Assembly (NCBI RefSeq): GCF_034006665.1 | Contig: NZ_JAVESI010000009.1 | Coordinates: 1 to 64,000, forward strand | Source: Trichloromonas sp034006665 | GTDB lineage: Bacteria; Desulfobacterota; Desulfuromonadia; Desulfuromonadales; Trichloromonadaceae | Length of the DNA: 64,000 nt | Direction: 5' to 3' | In this document: piece after piece, positions 35,409-44,393 of the stretch | How positions within the stretch are numbered: position 1 is the first letter of the stretch | Layout of the letters: each line of letters opens with the position of its first letter | Notes under the pieces: model-generated | Seen by the model: only the letters and a program-made list of their open reading frames with translations | Database searches by the model: none | Told to the model about the DNA's origin: nothing | Program-made: the position numbers and the translations under genes

Positions 35409-35906
35409 TCACCAGGGATCGGGCAGGGGTTGCACACCGGCCGGGTCGTCGAGTTCGGCGAGCAGTTCGCCGATCGTGCGATCAAGAAGCGGATGGCGCA
35501 GGTCGGCGGCCAGTTCCGCCAAAGGCGCCAGTACGAAACGGCGCTGGTACAGACGCGGATGGGGCAGGGTCAGTTCCGGCCCGGCGCGAAGCAGGTCGTC
35601 GTAAAGGAGCAGGTCGATATCGAGAGTGCGCGGCCCCCAAGGTTCCAGGCGCCGACGGCCGAAGCGGGCTTCCAGGTCGAGACCGAGGGCCAGCAGTTTT
35701 TCCGGGGAAAGCTCCGTCGCCACCCGCAGGACGGCGTTGAGATAGGGGGGCTGGCCGGGGGGGCCGCCCACCGCTTCGGTACGGTAGAGGGACGAAGCGC
35801 CGTCGACGCGGACCCCTTCTGCCTTGGCAAGGCAGGCGCGGGCGGCGCGAAAGGTGGCGAAACAGTCGCCGAGATTGGCGCCGAAGGCCAGGTAAGCGGT
35901 GTGCAT
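35409..35906 (-). CDS. folK: 2-amino-4-hydroxy-6-hydroxymethyldihydropteridine pyrophosphokinase
   Basis: The 165-residue enzyme transfers pyrophosphate to 6-hydroxymethyl-dihydropterin in folate synthesis. Signature RRLEPWGPRTLDIDLLLYDD (active-site loop plus DIDLL) is present, with the N-terminal YLAFGANLGD. GGGAG lies five bases before ATG 35906; the frame continues to 36074, but upstream residues have no ribosome site. It shares a 124-base divergent region with the VOC gene at 36031. Confidence 0.94.
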   Translation of the reverse strand: MHTAYLAFGANLGDCFATFRAARACLAKAEGVRVDGASSLYRTEAVGGPPGQPPYLNAVLRVATELSPEKLLALGLDLEARFGRRRLEPWGPRTLDIDLLLYDDLLRAGPELTLPHPRLYQRRFVLAPLAELAADLRHPLLDRTIGELLAELDDPAGVQPLPDPW

Positions 35907-36030
35907 GAAAACTCCCGGAAAGACGGAAAGACGATTAAAGCACAGCTTCCGACGACCGGTCAACCGTGCCGCCCCATGCTTGCCAGAAGATGACGGCCCG
36001 TGGTACTCCTGACGACAAAGGAGATGCTCC

Positions 36031-36435
36031 ATGTATTTTACCCTGACTCTCGGTGTCGAAGACCTCGATCGCACCGCCTTTTTTTACGGCGAGATCCTCG
36101 GTCTGCCCGTGGAAACCCGTGTTCCGGGCCCGGGACATCCGCCTCTGCTGCTGTTGCGCCGGGGGGATGCCACCCTCCTCTTCCGTCCGCTGGAGGTGCT
36201 GGAAGCCCGCCATCCGGCTCTCTTCCAGAATTTATCTCGCCATCCCCTCGGGGTCGGCACGACCCTGGAGTTTACCCTCCCCGACCTGCGGCCGGTGCTG
36301 CGCGCCGTCGCCCGCTACGATCTGCAACCCCTTTATGAGCTGGAAGATGCCGAACACGACCGCGAGGAACTCTGGCTGCATGATCCCGACGGCTATCTGG
36401 TCATCCTCACCCGGGAGGGGGAGGGCAAGGCGTGA
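36031..36435 (+). CDS. VOC-family (glyoxalase-like) protein
   Basis: The 134-residue protein has the double VOC module: YFTLTLGVEDLDRTAFFYGEI and, in the second half, VGTTLEFTLPDLRPVLRAV and LWLHDPDGYLVILTRE. The last stretch is the standard end of such domains and holds metal-binding-site positions. Substrate is unknown. AAGGAG is seven bases before ATG 36031. It is followed 39 bases later by moxR on the same strand. Confidence 0.85.
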   Translation: MYFTLTLGVEDLDRTAFFYGEILGLPVETRVPGPGHPPLLLLRRGDATLLFRPLEVLEARHPALFQNLSRHPLGVGTTLEFTLPDLRPVLRAVARYDLQPLYELEDAEHDREELWLHDPDGYLVILTREGEGKA

Positions 36436-36474
36436 TATACTTGCTTCCAATGTCCGTCAGGGGAAAGGAGCCGC

Positions 36475-37437
36475 ATGCGCGATTCGCGAAGCAAGGATAA
36501 GCTCATCCACCGCGAGGCCGTCGTCGGCGTCATCGACACCCTGGCTGAGCGCTACCTGCGGGGGAAGATCCAGGCCATCCGCTTGGCCGTGATCGGCCTG
36601 CTCGCCGACGGCCACATCCTTCTGGAAGATATCCCCGGCCTCGGCAAGACCACCCTGGCGCTGGCCTTGGCCCGGGTGCTCGGGCTCGATTTCGGCCGCA
36701 TCCAGTGTACCTCCGACCTCCTTCCCAGCGACATCACCGGGCTCTCCATCTTCGACCGCGAGCAGGGGCAGTTCAAGTTCGTGCCGGGGCCGATCTTCAG
36801 CAATCTGCTCTTGGTCGATGAAATCAACCGGGCCATGCCCCGCACCCAGAGCGCCCTGCTCGAAGCCATGGAAGAGGGGCGGGTGACGGTGGAGGGGGTG
36901 ACCTATCCCCTGCCCGAGCCCTTCATGGTCGTCGCCACCCAGAACCCGGTGGAGCAGGTCGGTACCTACCCGCTGCCCGAATCCCAGCTCGATCGTTTCA
37001 GCCTCTGCACCGGCATCGGCTATCCGCCGGAGACGGTGGAAAAATCGATCATCCGTGAGGGCGGCATCCGCGAGCAGCTGCGCGACCTGCAACCGCTCAT
37101 CAGCCGCGAGCAGATTCTCGAAGCCAAACAGGCGGTCAAGGATCAGGTCTACCTCTCGGAAAAGGTCGTCGACTATCTCTTCGCCCTGATTGCCGCCACT
37201 CGCGAAAGCCCGCTGATCCTTTCGGGGATCTCGACCCGAGGCGGCCTGACCCTGGCCGCCGCCGCCAAGGCCGCCGCCTACCTCGACGGCCGCGATCACG
37301 TCCTGCCCGAGGATATCAAGGCCGTGGCCTTGGCCGGCGGCGCCCACCGGCTCATCCTGCGTCCGGAACAGGAAACCCTCGGCAAACGGGAGGTGCTCAA
37401 ATCGCTGCTGCAAAAGATTCCCGTGCCCCGGGTCTGA
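36475..37437 (+). CDS. MoxR-family AAA+ ATPase
   Basis: The 320-residue protein has Walker A GLGKTT (about residues 57-62; in ILLEDIPGLGKTTLALA), Walker B LLVDEINRA and sensor motif VVATQNPVE, followed by the MoxR lid domain. MoxR proteins act as chaperones or assembly factors, commonly with a DUF58 protein and a transglutaminase-like protein, as here. The start ATG at 36475 has AAAGGAG five bases upstream. Its stop codon overlaps the inferred CTG start of the DUF58 gene in a CTGA. Confidence 0.94.
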   Translation: MRDSRSKDKLIHREAVVGVIDTLAERYLRGKIQAIRLAVIGLLADGHILLEDIPGLGKTTLALALARVLGLDFGRIQCTSDLLPSDITGLSIFDREQGQFKFVPGPIFSNLLLVDEINRAMPRTQSALLEAMEEGRVTVEGVTYPLPEPFMVVATQNPVEQVGTYPLPESQLDRFSLCTGIGYPPETVEKSIIREGGIREQLRDLQPLISREQILEAKQAVKDQVYLSEKVVDYLFALIAATRESPLILSGISTRGGLTLAAAAKAAAYLDGRDHVLPEDIKAVALAGGAHRLILRPEQETLGKREVLKSLLQKIPVPRV

Positions 37438-38297
37438 AACTCACCCCGGCCGGTGTCCTCTACATCCTGCTGACCCTGCTGCTCGGCTTCGGCGCGGTCA
37501 ACACCGGCAACAATCTTCTCTATCTGCTGATTTCGGCACTGCTCGGCTTCATGGCGGTCTCCGGTTTCCTCGGCAAGGGAAACCTCGGTCGCCCGCATAT
37601 CCACCTTCTGCTCCCCGACGAGATCTATGCCGGGCGGCCGGTGACGGCGCGGCTGCGGCTGCGCAACGACAAACGCCTGCCGGTTTTTCTGTTGCGGGTC
37701 AGCATTCTCGACGGCAGCGCTCTCTTTCTCGTGGTCGGCGGCAGGGAGACCGCCGAGGCGGAGCTTGCCCTGAACTTCTCCACCCGCGGCCGCCAGACGA
37801 TTGCTGGCGCCCGCCTCAGCTCGATCTTTCCCGTCAACTTCTTTGTGCGCTCCCGCTACCTGCCCCTCGATCAGCCGGTGCTGGTCTTTCCCGCGCCGCG
37901 GCCGGTTCCGCCGCCGGCAGCCGCCGGCGACGATCGCCGCCTCGGGGAGAAGGTCGTCACCGGACGCGGCCCGCAGGGGGAACCGGCGCAGATCGCCGAC
38001 TATCGCGGCGGCGAACCTCTCAAGCTGATTCACTGGAAGCTCTCTGCCCGCACCGGCCGCCTGCTGGTCAAGGAGCTCGCCGCGACCGCCGTCGAGCCGG
38101 TGGTCATCGATCCCGAACAGTTGCCGGGGCGCGGTCTCGAAGAGCGCTTGCAGGGGGCGGCCTATCTGGTCAATCATTACATTCGGCGTGAGCGGCCGGT
38201 GGGGCTGCGCCTCGGTGGACGGCTGCTGCCGCCGGGCGTGACCCGCGCCCATCGTCTGCGCCTGCTGGCGGCTTTGGGGGACCATGGTCAGGATTAG
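37434..38297 (+). CDS. DUF58-domain protein with non-canonical start
   Basis: The 287-residue protein has two N-terminal membrane segments (about residues 5-20 and 28-43) and the DUF58 signature at about residues 180-200: GEPAQIADYRGGEPLKLIHWKLSART. The reading frame from ATG 37551 would omit the first 39 residues, KLTPAGVLYILLTLLLGFGA and VNTGNNLLYLLISALLGF, which match the usual N-terminal membrane region of DUF58 proteins in register. In that frame no ATG, GTG or TTG precedes 37551; a CTG at 37434 does, forming CTGA with the moxR stop (37435-37437). No ribosome site is visible, so coupled re-initiation is the likely mechanism. The stop overlaps the transglutaminase start by 14 bases. Confidence 0.75.
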   Translation: MKLTPAGVLYILLTLLLGFGAVNTGNNLLYLLISALLGFMAVSGFLGKGNLGRPHIHLLLPDEIYAGRPVTARLRLRNDKRLPVFLLRVSILDGSALFLVVGGRETAEAELALNFSTRGRQTIAGARLSSIFPVNFFVRSRYLPLDQPVLVFPAPRPVPPPAAAGDDRRLGEKVVTGRGPQGEPAQIADYRGGEPLKLIHWKLSARTGRLLVKELAATAVEPVVIDPEQLPGRGLEERLQGAAYLVNHYIRRERPVGLRLGGRLLPPGVTRAHRLRLLAALGDHGQD

Positions 38298-40233
38298 CAC
38301 CCTTCTCGATCTTTTGGCGGCGCTGGTCAGCTTGGCCGGGGTCGCCCCTCTCTATCCCTATCTCGACGGCGGGGCGCGCCTCCTCTTTCCCCTCGCCCTA
38401 CTCGCTGGGCTGCTGCGCAGTCGGTGGGCCGCCCTCGTCCTGCCGACGATCCCGGCGACCCTGACGGCCCTCGCCGTTCTCGTCTACTATCTCCCCCAGG
38501 TCAGTGGTGCCCGCCTGGTCGAACCGGCGGTCAACGTCCTTGTTTTCCTCCTTTGCCTGCGCCTGGTCACCGAACGCAGCGGGCGCAACTATCTGCAACT
38601 TTTCGTCCTGGCGATTCTCGCCCTGGCCGGTTCCTCGCTGCTCAGCCTCGAACTCGGCTATCTCTTCTATCTGACGGCGCAGGTGACGCTGGTCACCGTC
38701 GGTCTGGTCCTCCTCAGCTTTCACGGCGAGGATCCCGAACTGCGCCTGGAACGTCGTTCCTTGCGCCGGGTGCTGGCCTTTGCCCTGCTGCTGCCGGCGG
38801 CTTCTCTGGTGCTGATGCTCGGTTTTTTCGTCATTCTGCCGCGCACCGAACAGCCCCTCTGGCACTTTCTCAATCCCCCCGCCAGTGCCGAGGTCGGTTT
38901 CAGCGATCAGGTCCGTCCCGGCCATTACGCCGAGATGTCCGCCACCGGCGACATCGCCTTTCGCGTCGCCGGACCGCAACTGCCGATGGCGCAGCGCTAC
39001 TGGCGGACCATCGTGCTCAACGCCCTGAACGGGCAGACTTGGGTGCGGGAAACGCCTCCCTCCGGCGCCATAACGAAGGTGGTCGGCGACGGGCGGGTGG
39101 AACTGGAGTTTTTCGCCGCCCCCCGTCAGGGACGCTATCTGCCGACCCTCGACCTGCCCCTGGCGCTTGCGCAAGTGCGTTCCCGGGAGCTGGGGGAGGG
39201 GGTGTATGCGACCCATCGTACCAGCGATCGGCAGATCCGCTACCGGCAAACGGCCGTGCCGGACGGCGTGCTGACAGAGCGGGGACGGATCGACCGCACT
39301 TTTTACCTGCGCCCGCCGACCCTCGTTTCCGCACGGGTCGCCGCCGTTGCCGAAGAGATTGCCGGTGAGGGGGGGGATGTGGCGGCGCGGGTCGCTTTGC
39401 TCGAAGGCTTTTTCCTGCGGCAGGATCTCCAGTACGCGACCAGCGACCTGCCTGAAGGAGAGGATCCGGTCGATGCTTTTCTCTTCGAGAAGAAGCGCGG
39501 CTATTGCGAATACTTCGCCTCGGCCTTCGCCCAGCTGGCCCGCCTCTCCGGGATTCCGGCGCGGCTGGTGGGGGGCTATTACGGCGGCGAGTACAACGCC
39601 TTTGGCGGCTATTACTCTGTAGCCGAGGCCACCGCTCACGTCTGGGTCGAGGTACTGCATAAGGATGGCCGCTGGCAGCGCCTTGATCCCACCCGGCTGG
39701 CCGCCAACGCCGCCGGCGATTTTCTCGACGCCCGCTCACGGGGACCCGGTCTGGCCCGGCGCCTGGCCGACGGCATCGACTATTTCTGGACCCAGGCGGT
39801 CATCACCTACGATTTTGGCCGCCAGTGGGAAGCGGTGAAGGACGTGCGCGACCGGTTGCGCGGGCGGAATACTCCGTCCGCCGCCGCTTCCGAGTCGCGC
39901 CCGTCGGGGGCGCCCCTGGCCTGGGCGCTGGTTCTGGCGGCTCTGGCCTGGGGCGGTCTGCGTCTGTGGCGGCGCGGCACCAGCCGCGAGGAACGCCTGC
40001 TGCGCAAATTTCTGCGCCAGACGGCGAAACGCCACGGCCTGGCGGCGATCCCCGACTCCGTCGGCCTGCGCGAACTGGCCGAGCGGCTCGACGATCCCCT
40101 AGCCCGGGAATTCGCCGAACTCTACGGTGGCGCGATCTATCGTGATCGGAAGCTGGAAGAGGGGGAGTACAGGAGACTGCAGGAAATTGTACGAGAGATG
40201 AGGAGGAGGGAAAGGCTGAAGACCGAAGATTGA
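38284..40233 (+). CDS. Transglutaminase-like membrane protein (TgpA type, DUF3488-transglutaminase)
   Basis: The 649-residue protein has several membrane segments in its first 190 residues (DUF3488-like), a large periplasmic transglutaminase-core domain (about 350-470) with KRGYCEYFASAFAQLARLSG and AHVWVEV carrying the Cys-His-Asp catalytic set (the Cys in GYCEYF, the His in TAHVW and an Asp in RLDPT), and a membrane segment near residue 550 with a DUF4129-like C-terminal tail. TgpA proteins of this type occur in MoxR-DUF58 operons; peptidase or protein-modifying activity is possible. ATG 38284 lies inside the end of the DUF58 gene. Confidence 0.88.
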   Translation: MVRISTLLDLLAALVSLAGVAPLYPYLDGGARLLFPLALLAGLLRSRWAALVLPTIPATLTALAVLVYYLPQVSGARLVEPAVNVLVFLLCLRLVTERSGRNYLQLFVLAILALAGSSLLSLELGYLFYLTAQVTLVTVGLVLLSFHGEDPELRLERRSLRRVLAFALLLPAASLVLMLGFFVILPRTEQPLWHFLNPPASAEVGFSDQVRPGHYAEMSATGDIAFRVAGPQLPMAQRYWRTIVLNALNGQTWVRETPPSGAITKVVGDGRVELEFFAAPRQGRYLPTLDLPLALAQVRSRELGEGVYATHRTSDRQIRYRQTAVPDGVLTERGRIDRTFYLRPPTLVSARVAAVAEEIAGEGGDVAARVALLEGFFLRQDLQYATSDLPEGEDPVDAFLFEKKRGYCEYFASAFAQLARLSGIPARLVGGYYGGEYNAFGGYYSVAEATAHVWVEVLHKDGRWQRLDPTRLAANAAGDFLDARSRGPGLARRLADGIDYFWTQAVITYDFGRQWEAVKDVRDRLRGRNTPSAAASESRPSGAPLAWALVLAALAWGGLRLWRRGTSREERLLRKFLRQTAKRHGLAAIPDSVGLRELAERLDDPLAREFAELYGGAIYRDRKLEEGEYRRLQEIVREMRRRERLKTED

Positions 40234-40286
40234 AGGAAGGCCAAAGGGTTTTGCTTTTCCCTTCAGTCTTCAGCCTTCAGTCTTCG
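40204..40286. repeat. Imperfect inverted repeat between converging genes
   Basis: Units of GGCTGAAGACCGAAGATTGA near 40215-40233 are complementary to the CAGTCTTCAGCCTTCAGTCTTC series near 40264-40284. The repeat overlaps the ends of both genes. It may act as a bidirectional terminator; there is no clean T-tract. Confidence 0.5.
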
Positions 40287-41553
40287 GTCTGCCTTTGCCT
40301 TTTCTCCTGGGCCTGCGGCGTTTGGGGCGGGGGCTTTCGCTGCTTTTGCGTTGCAGCAATTCTTCGTCCCGGCGCAGGGCGAGCCGCCATTCCTCGGCCA
40401 GGGCGGTTTGCTCCGGGTCATCGGCGTGCCACAGGGCGAAGAGTTCCAGCGACTGGGGGGTCATGGGGTGCTGGAGGAAGCGCCGTTCGCCGCGTTTGCC
40501 GAGGCCGCGGGCGAGACGGAAGCAGCCGATCAGCATTTCCCGCGCCTGATGGCGGGTGCCGTGGCTGATGTGGAAGTAGTTGCAGTGGGGGGAGAGAATC
40601 AGTCCGGCGATGCGCACCGCGTCGGTGACGGTGGCTTCTCCCTCGGGGGGGCAGGCGCGCAGGAAACGGTCGAGGAAGAGGGCGGCAAGGGCGAAGTGCT
40701 CCTCGATGGGGGTGCCGGCGGCGGTGCGGAGGTCGATGCGATCAAGCAGGGTAAAGGTCGCTTCTTCCGCCTCGTAGCCGGCGAGCAGATGGGGGAGCAG
40801 CCCCATCCCCTGGGCGTTGCGCAGCACCTGTCCGGCAACCCGGTGGCGGAAGAGCTCCATCAGCTCCTCGCGGATGCGGGCCGGGGCCGCCTCGGCGATG
40901 AGCGAAGCGCGCAGGTAGATTCCCTGGCGCACGCTGTCGTCGAGGGAGAAGCCGAGGCGGGCGGAGAATTCCAGGGCGCGCAACATGCGTACCGGATCCT
41001 CGGTGAAGCGCACCAGCGGATCGCCGATGACCCGCAGGCGGCGCGCCGCGAGATCGGCTAGCCCGCCGACGTAGTCGATGATGGAGAAGGTCTGGATATC
41101 GTAGAACAGGGCGTTGATGGTGAAATCCCGGCGGAAGGCGTCTTCCTGCGGGGTCCCGAAAACATTCTCGCTGAAAAAGAAGTGATCGGCGGGATCTTCC
41201 GGCAGGTCGTCGGGCTGGGCCTGGCGGCGGAAGGTGGCGACCTCTACAACGTCATGGGCGCCGAAGCGCACATGGGCGAGACGGAAACGGCGCCCGACGA
41301 GAAAGCAGTTGCGGAAAAGCTTCTTGACCTGATTGGGGGTGGCGTTGGTACCGACGTCAAAATCCTTGGGAGTGCGTCCCAGGAGCAGATCGCGTACGCT
41401 GCCGCCGACCAGATAGGCCTTGTAGCCCTGGCGTGACAGGCGATAGAGCACCTTGAGGGTATTCTCGTCGATGTTTTTGCGGGAAATGCCGTGCTCGGCG
41501 CGGGGGACGATGACGGGCGGGGTGGCCGTCGGATTTTCCGGGGTGTCGCTCAT
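40270..41553 (-). CDS. pcnB: Poly(A) polymerase / tRNA nucleotidyltransferase-family enzyme (PcnB-like)
   Basis: The 427-residue nucleotidyltransferase has the Pol-beta superfamily head GGSVRDLLLGRTPKDFDVGT, with DFD supplying the catalytic aspartates, and the RRDFTINALFYD and DPVRMLRALEFSARLGF motifs of the head and neck. The early IVPRAEHGISRKNIDENTLK and the C-terminal basic tail (PRPKRRRPRRKGKGRP) are typical of bacterial poly(A) polymerases I. The ATG at 41553 is chosen; the upstream extension lacks conservation. RNA polyadenylation for decay is the expected role; a CCA-adding role cannot be excluded from sequence alone. Confidence 0.85.
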   Translation of the reverse strand: MSDTPENPTATPPVIVPRAEHGISRKNIDENTLKVLYRLSRQGYKAYLVGGSVRDLLLGRTPKDFDVGTNATPNQVKKLFRNCFLVGRRFRLAHVRFGAHDVVEVATFRRQAQPDDLPEDPADHFFFSENVFGTPQEDAFRRDFTINALFYDIQTFSIIDYVGGLADLAARRLRVIGDPLVRFTEDPVRMLRALEFSARLGFSLDDSVRQGIYLRASLIAEAAPARIREELMELFRHRVAGQVLRNAQGMGLLPHLLAGYEAEEATFTLLDRIDLRTAAGTPIEEHFALAALFLDRFLRACPPEGEATVTDAVRIAGLILSPHCNYFHISHGTRHQAREMLIGCFRLARGLGKRGERRFLQHPMTPQSLELFALWHADDPEQTALAEEWRLALRRDEELLQRKSSESPRPKRRRPRRKGKGRPKTEG

Positions 41554-41717
41554 GGTCGAAAATAGTGATCGCTTTCGAAGGGGGAAAAACCGCGCCAATG
41601 TAGCAAAATCGCCAGGGAAAGTGAAGTTTTAAAACGGCCGCCTTGCCAGGGGAGGCGCGAATCCCTAGAATGCCCTCTGAACACGACCTTCGATATGAAA
41701 ACGGAAAGCTGCCGCTC

Positions 41718-42629
41718 ATGAACAATACGCCACGGAACCTGCTGGTGATTCTCGGCCCGACCGCCTCGGGCAAAACCCGCCTCGGCGTCGGCGCCGCCCG
41801 TGCTTTGAACGGGGAGATCCTCTCTGCCGACTCCCGTCAGGTCTATCGGGGGATGGATATCGGCACCGGCAAGGATCTGGCCGAGTACGGCGAGATCCCC
41901 TATCACTTGATCGACATCGTCGATCCCGGCGCCGAGTTCAACGTCTTCGAGTTCCAGCGTCGCTTCTTCGCGGTCTTCCCCGAGATTCACGGATGGAACC
42001 GGCTGCCGGTTCTGGTCGGCGGCACCGGCCTCTATCTCGATGCCGTGCTGCGCGGCTATCGGCTGGTGCCCGTGCCGGAAAACCCCGAACTGCGTCGGCA
42101 GCTGGCGTCCCTCACGCTGGATCAGCTCGCCGTGCGCCTGGCGGCGTTGCGCCCCCGGTTGCACAACACCACCGACACCCTCGACCGCGAGCGGCTGTTA
42201 CGTGCTATCGAGATCGCCGAGGGAGAAGAGAGGGCGAGCGCTGAATTCCCCCCGCTGCCGGAACTGCGGCCGCTCGTCTGCGGGATGCGTTGGGAGCGCA
42301 AGGCCCTGCACCGGCGCATCGACGCCCGCCTCAAGGAACGCCTCGCCCAGGGGATGATCGAGGAGATCGAGTCCCTGCACCGTTCCGGCGTACCCTTTGA
42401 AACCCTTGAATTTTACGGGCTCGAATACCGTTTCGTCGCCCAATACCTGCAAGGGCAACTTAACCGCAACGACCTGAGCCAAAAACTGGCCAGCGCCATC
42501 CACCAGTTCGCCAAGCGCCAGGAAACCTGGTTTAGGCGCATGGAGCGCCAGGGGACGACGATCCACTGGCTCGACGGCGCCGGCGACCCCCTGTCGGAAC
42601 TTCTCGTCCTCTGGCGGCAGGCTTCCTGA
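41718..42629 (+). CDS. miaA: tRNA dimethylallyltransferase
   Basis: The 303-residue enzyme adds a dimethylallyl group to A37 of tRNAs. P-loop LGPTASGKTRLGV lies at residues 12-24; the core ILSADSRQVYRGMDIGTGK, VGGTGLYLDAVLRG and DRERLLRAIEI follow. The C-terminal part has KRQETWFRRM as in the family. ATG 41718 is preferred: GGAAAG is about 12 bases upstream and the sequence then matches the usual MiaA start; upstream in-frame ATGs at 41643 and 41670 lack sites. Divergent from pcnB across 164 bases. Confidence 0.93.
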   Translation: MNNTPRNLLVILGPTASGKTRLGVGAARALNGEILSADSRQVYRGMDIGTGKDLAEYGEIPYHLIDIVDPGAEFNVFEFQRRFFAVFPEIHGWNRLPVLVGGTGLYLDAVLRGYRLVPVPENPELRRQLASLTLDQLAVRLAALRPRLHNTTDTLDRERLLRAIEIAEGEERASAEFPPLPELRPLVCGMRWERKALHRRIDARLKERLAQGMIEEIESLHRSGVPFETLEFYGLEYRFVAQYLQGQLNRNDLSQKLASAIHQFAKRQETWFRRMERQGTTIHWLDGAGDPLSELLVLWRQAS

Positions 42630-42687
42630 CCCGAAAAGCATTTCCAAATTAATCAACAGTTTCAGCCTTGCATAAAGGATTTCCCCT

Positions 42688-43293
42688 ATGACGATCTCCG
42701 AAATTTGTCTGCGCCTGCCGGACTGGGTGGAGGATCTCATCCCCGATCCGCAACGCCTTTTCCCCACCGTCGAGGAGCGCATGGATCTTGCCATCGCCTT
42801 GGCCCGGCGCAATATCGAAAGCGGCGGCGGTCCCTTCGGCGCGGCGGTGTTCAACCTGGAGAGCGGCCGTTTGATCGCCCCCGGCGTCAATCTCGTCATG
42901 CCCGGTCATTGCTCCTCGGCCCACGCCGAAATCGTCGCCCTCTCCCTGGCGCAGCAGCGTCTCGGCCTGCATCAGCTCGGTCTGGAGGGCGGCTGTTTCG
43001 AGCTGGTCAGTTCCACCGAACCCTGCGCCATGTGCCTCGGCGCCGTTCCCTGGTCGGGAGTGGTTCGCTTGGTCTGCGGCGCTCGCGATGAGGATGCCCG
43101 TGCCATCGGCTTTGACGAAGGGGATAAACCCGCCGACTGGCCGAATCTGCTGCGCCGCCGGGGGATTGAGGTCGTCCGCGACGTTCGCCGTTTTGATGCG
43201 ACGGCGGTATTGCACGCCTATGTCGAGCAGGGCGGGGAAATCTACAACGGCGGCCCGGGCTTCCGGGAAGGAAAAAACGAAAAAACTGGTTGA
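42688..43293 (+). CDS. Zinc-dependent nucleoside deaminase
   Basis: The 201-residue protein has the cytidine/guanine deaminase zinc site: SAHAEIVAL (HAE) and STEPCAMCLGA (PCxxC), at about residues 77-120. Glu of HAE is the proton shuttle. An N-terminal extension of about 30 residues (LPDWVEDLIPDPQRLFPTVEE) precedes the core. It resembles guanine or tRNA-unrelated nucleoside deaminases of the GuaD type; the substrate is not certain. Its TGA stop at 43291-43293 overlaps the -35 box of the tRNA promoter. Spacing from miaA is 58 bases. Confidence 0.85.
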   Translation: MTISEICLRLPDWVEDLIPDPQRLFPTVEERMDLAIALARRNIESGGGPFGAAVFNLESGRLIAPGVNLVMPGHCSSAHAEIVALSLAQQRLGLHQLGLEGGCFELVSSTEPCAMCLGAVPWSGVVRLVCGARDEDARAIGFDEGDKPADWPNLLRRRGIEVVRDVRRFDATAVLHAYVEQGGEIYNGGPGFREGKNEKTG

Positions 43294-43319
43294 CAGCCCC
43301 CCGGCCTTTTTGTTATTAA
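43290..43319 (+). promoter_or_regulatory. Sigma70 promoter of tRNA-Gly
   Basis: A perfect TTGACA (43290-43295) overlaps the stop of the deaminase gene. TTATTA (43313-43318) or TATTAA (43314-43319) follows after 17 or 18 bases. The mature tRNA begins at 43353. Confidence 0.75.
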
Positions 43320-43352
43320 ACCCATCCCGACGGCGAAAGCCGCCGCGATTGA

Positions 43353-43427
<75 letters not shown>

Positions 43428-43441
43428 AAAAAACAACGAAG

Positions 43442-43468
43442 GCCCGGTCAAATGACCGGGCTTTTTTT
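43442..43468 (+). terminator. Rho-independent terminator of tRNA-Gly
   Basis: GCCCGGTCA-aa-TGACCGGGC is followed by seven T residues. It begins 14 bases after the CCA end. Confidence 0.93.
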
Positions 43469-44393
43469 CATTTCCTTTCAGGGGCTTGCGGTTCTCTCCC
43501 CCGTTCTTGAGGACCCCGGCCGCCGCGCGTCTCCCCTGCACTGTTTCAGGCCGAAATCCCACGGTGCCCAGATTGTGCCCAAATCGTGCCTTGGCTACTC
43601 CGCAAGCGGGTGCCGGACCGGCATGAAAATGACTTCAACCCCAATGTCACACCGAGGCGCACCGCGCTTCGGAGCAGCCGCCAGGGAGGGTGATGGCGTC
43701 GATCTGGCCAGCGCCGGGCCATCCTCGAACAGGGGGGGGCGCATCTTTTAATTCTCTGGACTTCCTCGCGACGCTCATCTACGATGCGCCCACACTCGAT
43801 GGTCGCGGCAAAGGAAAGCGGACGGCGGGCATGTCAGGGCAAACCCTTTCACGGCAAAATTTTTCTCAGGTGGTTCTCCTCTGGACCTGGCTGGTTGTCA
43901 CCTTCAGCCTGGCTCTGGGTTCGGGCTTTCCCTCCGCTTCCTCCAATCTCTCCCGCCAAGGCGATACCCTCACCACCCCCACAACTTCGCTGGAACTGGT
44001 GGGGACGCCTACGCCGAAATCCAAATCCGTTCAGCCACTCATCGAGAGCCTTCCCGCTCTTCCCGCAAGCGGGGTTTTCATAACCGATTCCAGGTCGGCG
44101 TTCCCGTGCTGTCTCTGGAATGATGCCCCTTCGCTTTCCCCGCCCGCTGCCTGGCAGTCGCCGTCCCTCCCCCGTCCTCCCCCGCACGCATAATCCCAAG
44201 TTTGTAGGCCAACTCGCGATCCCTCGCAAACAGGGAAAGTCCCGTGGCGCCTGCCGCCGTTCGGGCGGTGTATTCCGACGCCTTTTGGGCGTGCGTGATC
44301 CGTCCTCTGTCGGTGAGACTCGCGCCCTCGTTTGCCTTCGACCTTTCGCCGGGGGGCGGTTTTCTCCCCCTCGGCAGTGTCCCGGGAGACCTT
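43469..44393. other. About 0.9 kb without a convincing gene, between tRNA-Gly and secF
   Basis: Open frames here (for example 43690-44193 plus) have low-complexity, proline/serine-rich translations and no family resemblance. The stretch 43560-43590 repeats TGCCCA(G/A)AT(T/C)G units in tandem. Two small hairpins, CCGCC-gttcg-GGCGG-like and ACGCC-tttt-GGCGT-like (about 44260-44310), lie in front of secF and may be part of its leader. The remainder may be the remnant of an element inserted next to the tRNA, but no integrase, IS or attachment repeat can be shown. Confidence 0.45.

Noticed and set aside
43560..43800. Tyrosine integrase remnant beside the tRNA
   Set aside because: No HxxR or catalytic tyrosine motif is found in any minus-strand frame; only a vague tail similarity remains.
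43690..44193. 167-residue plus-strand frame
   Set aside because: Low-complexity Pro/Ser-rich translation, no ribosome site, no family resemblance.
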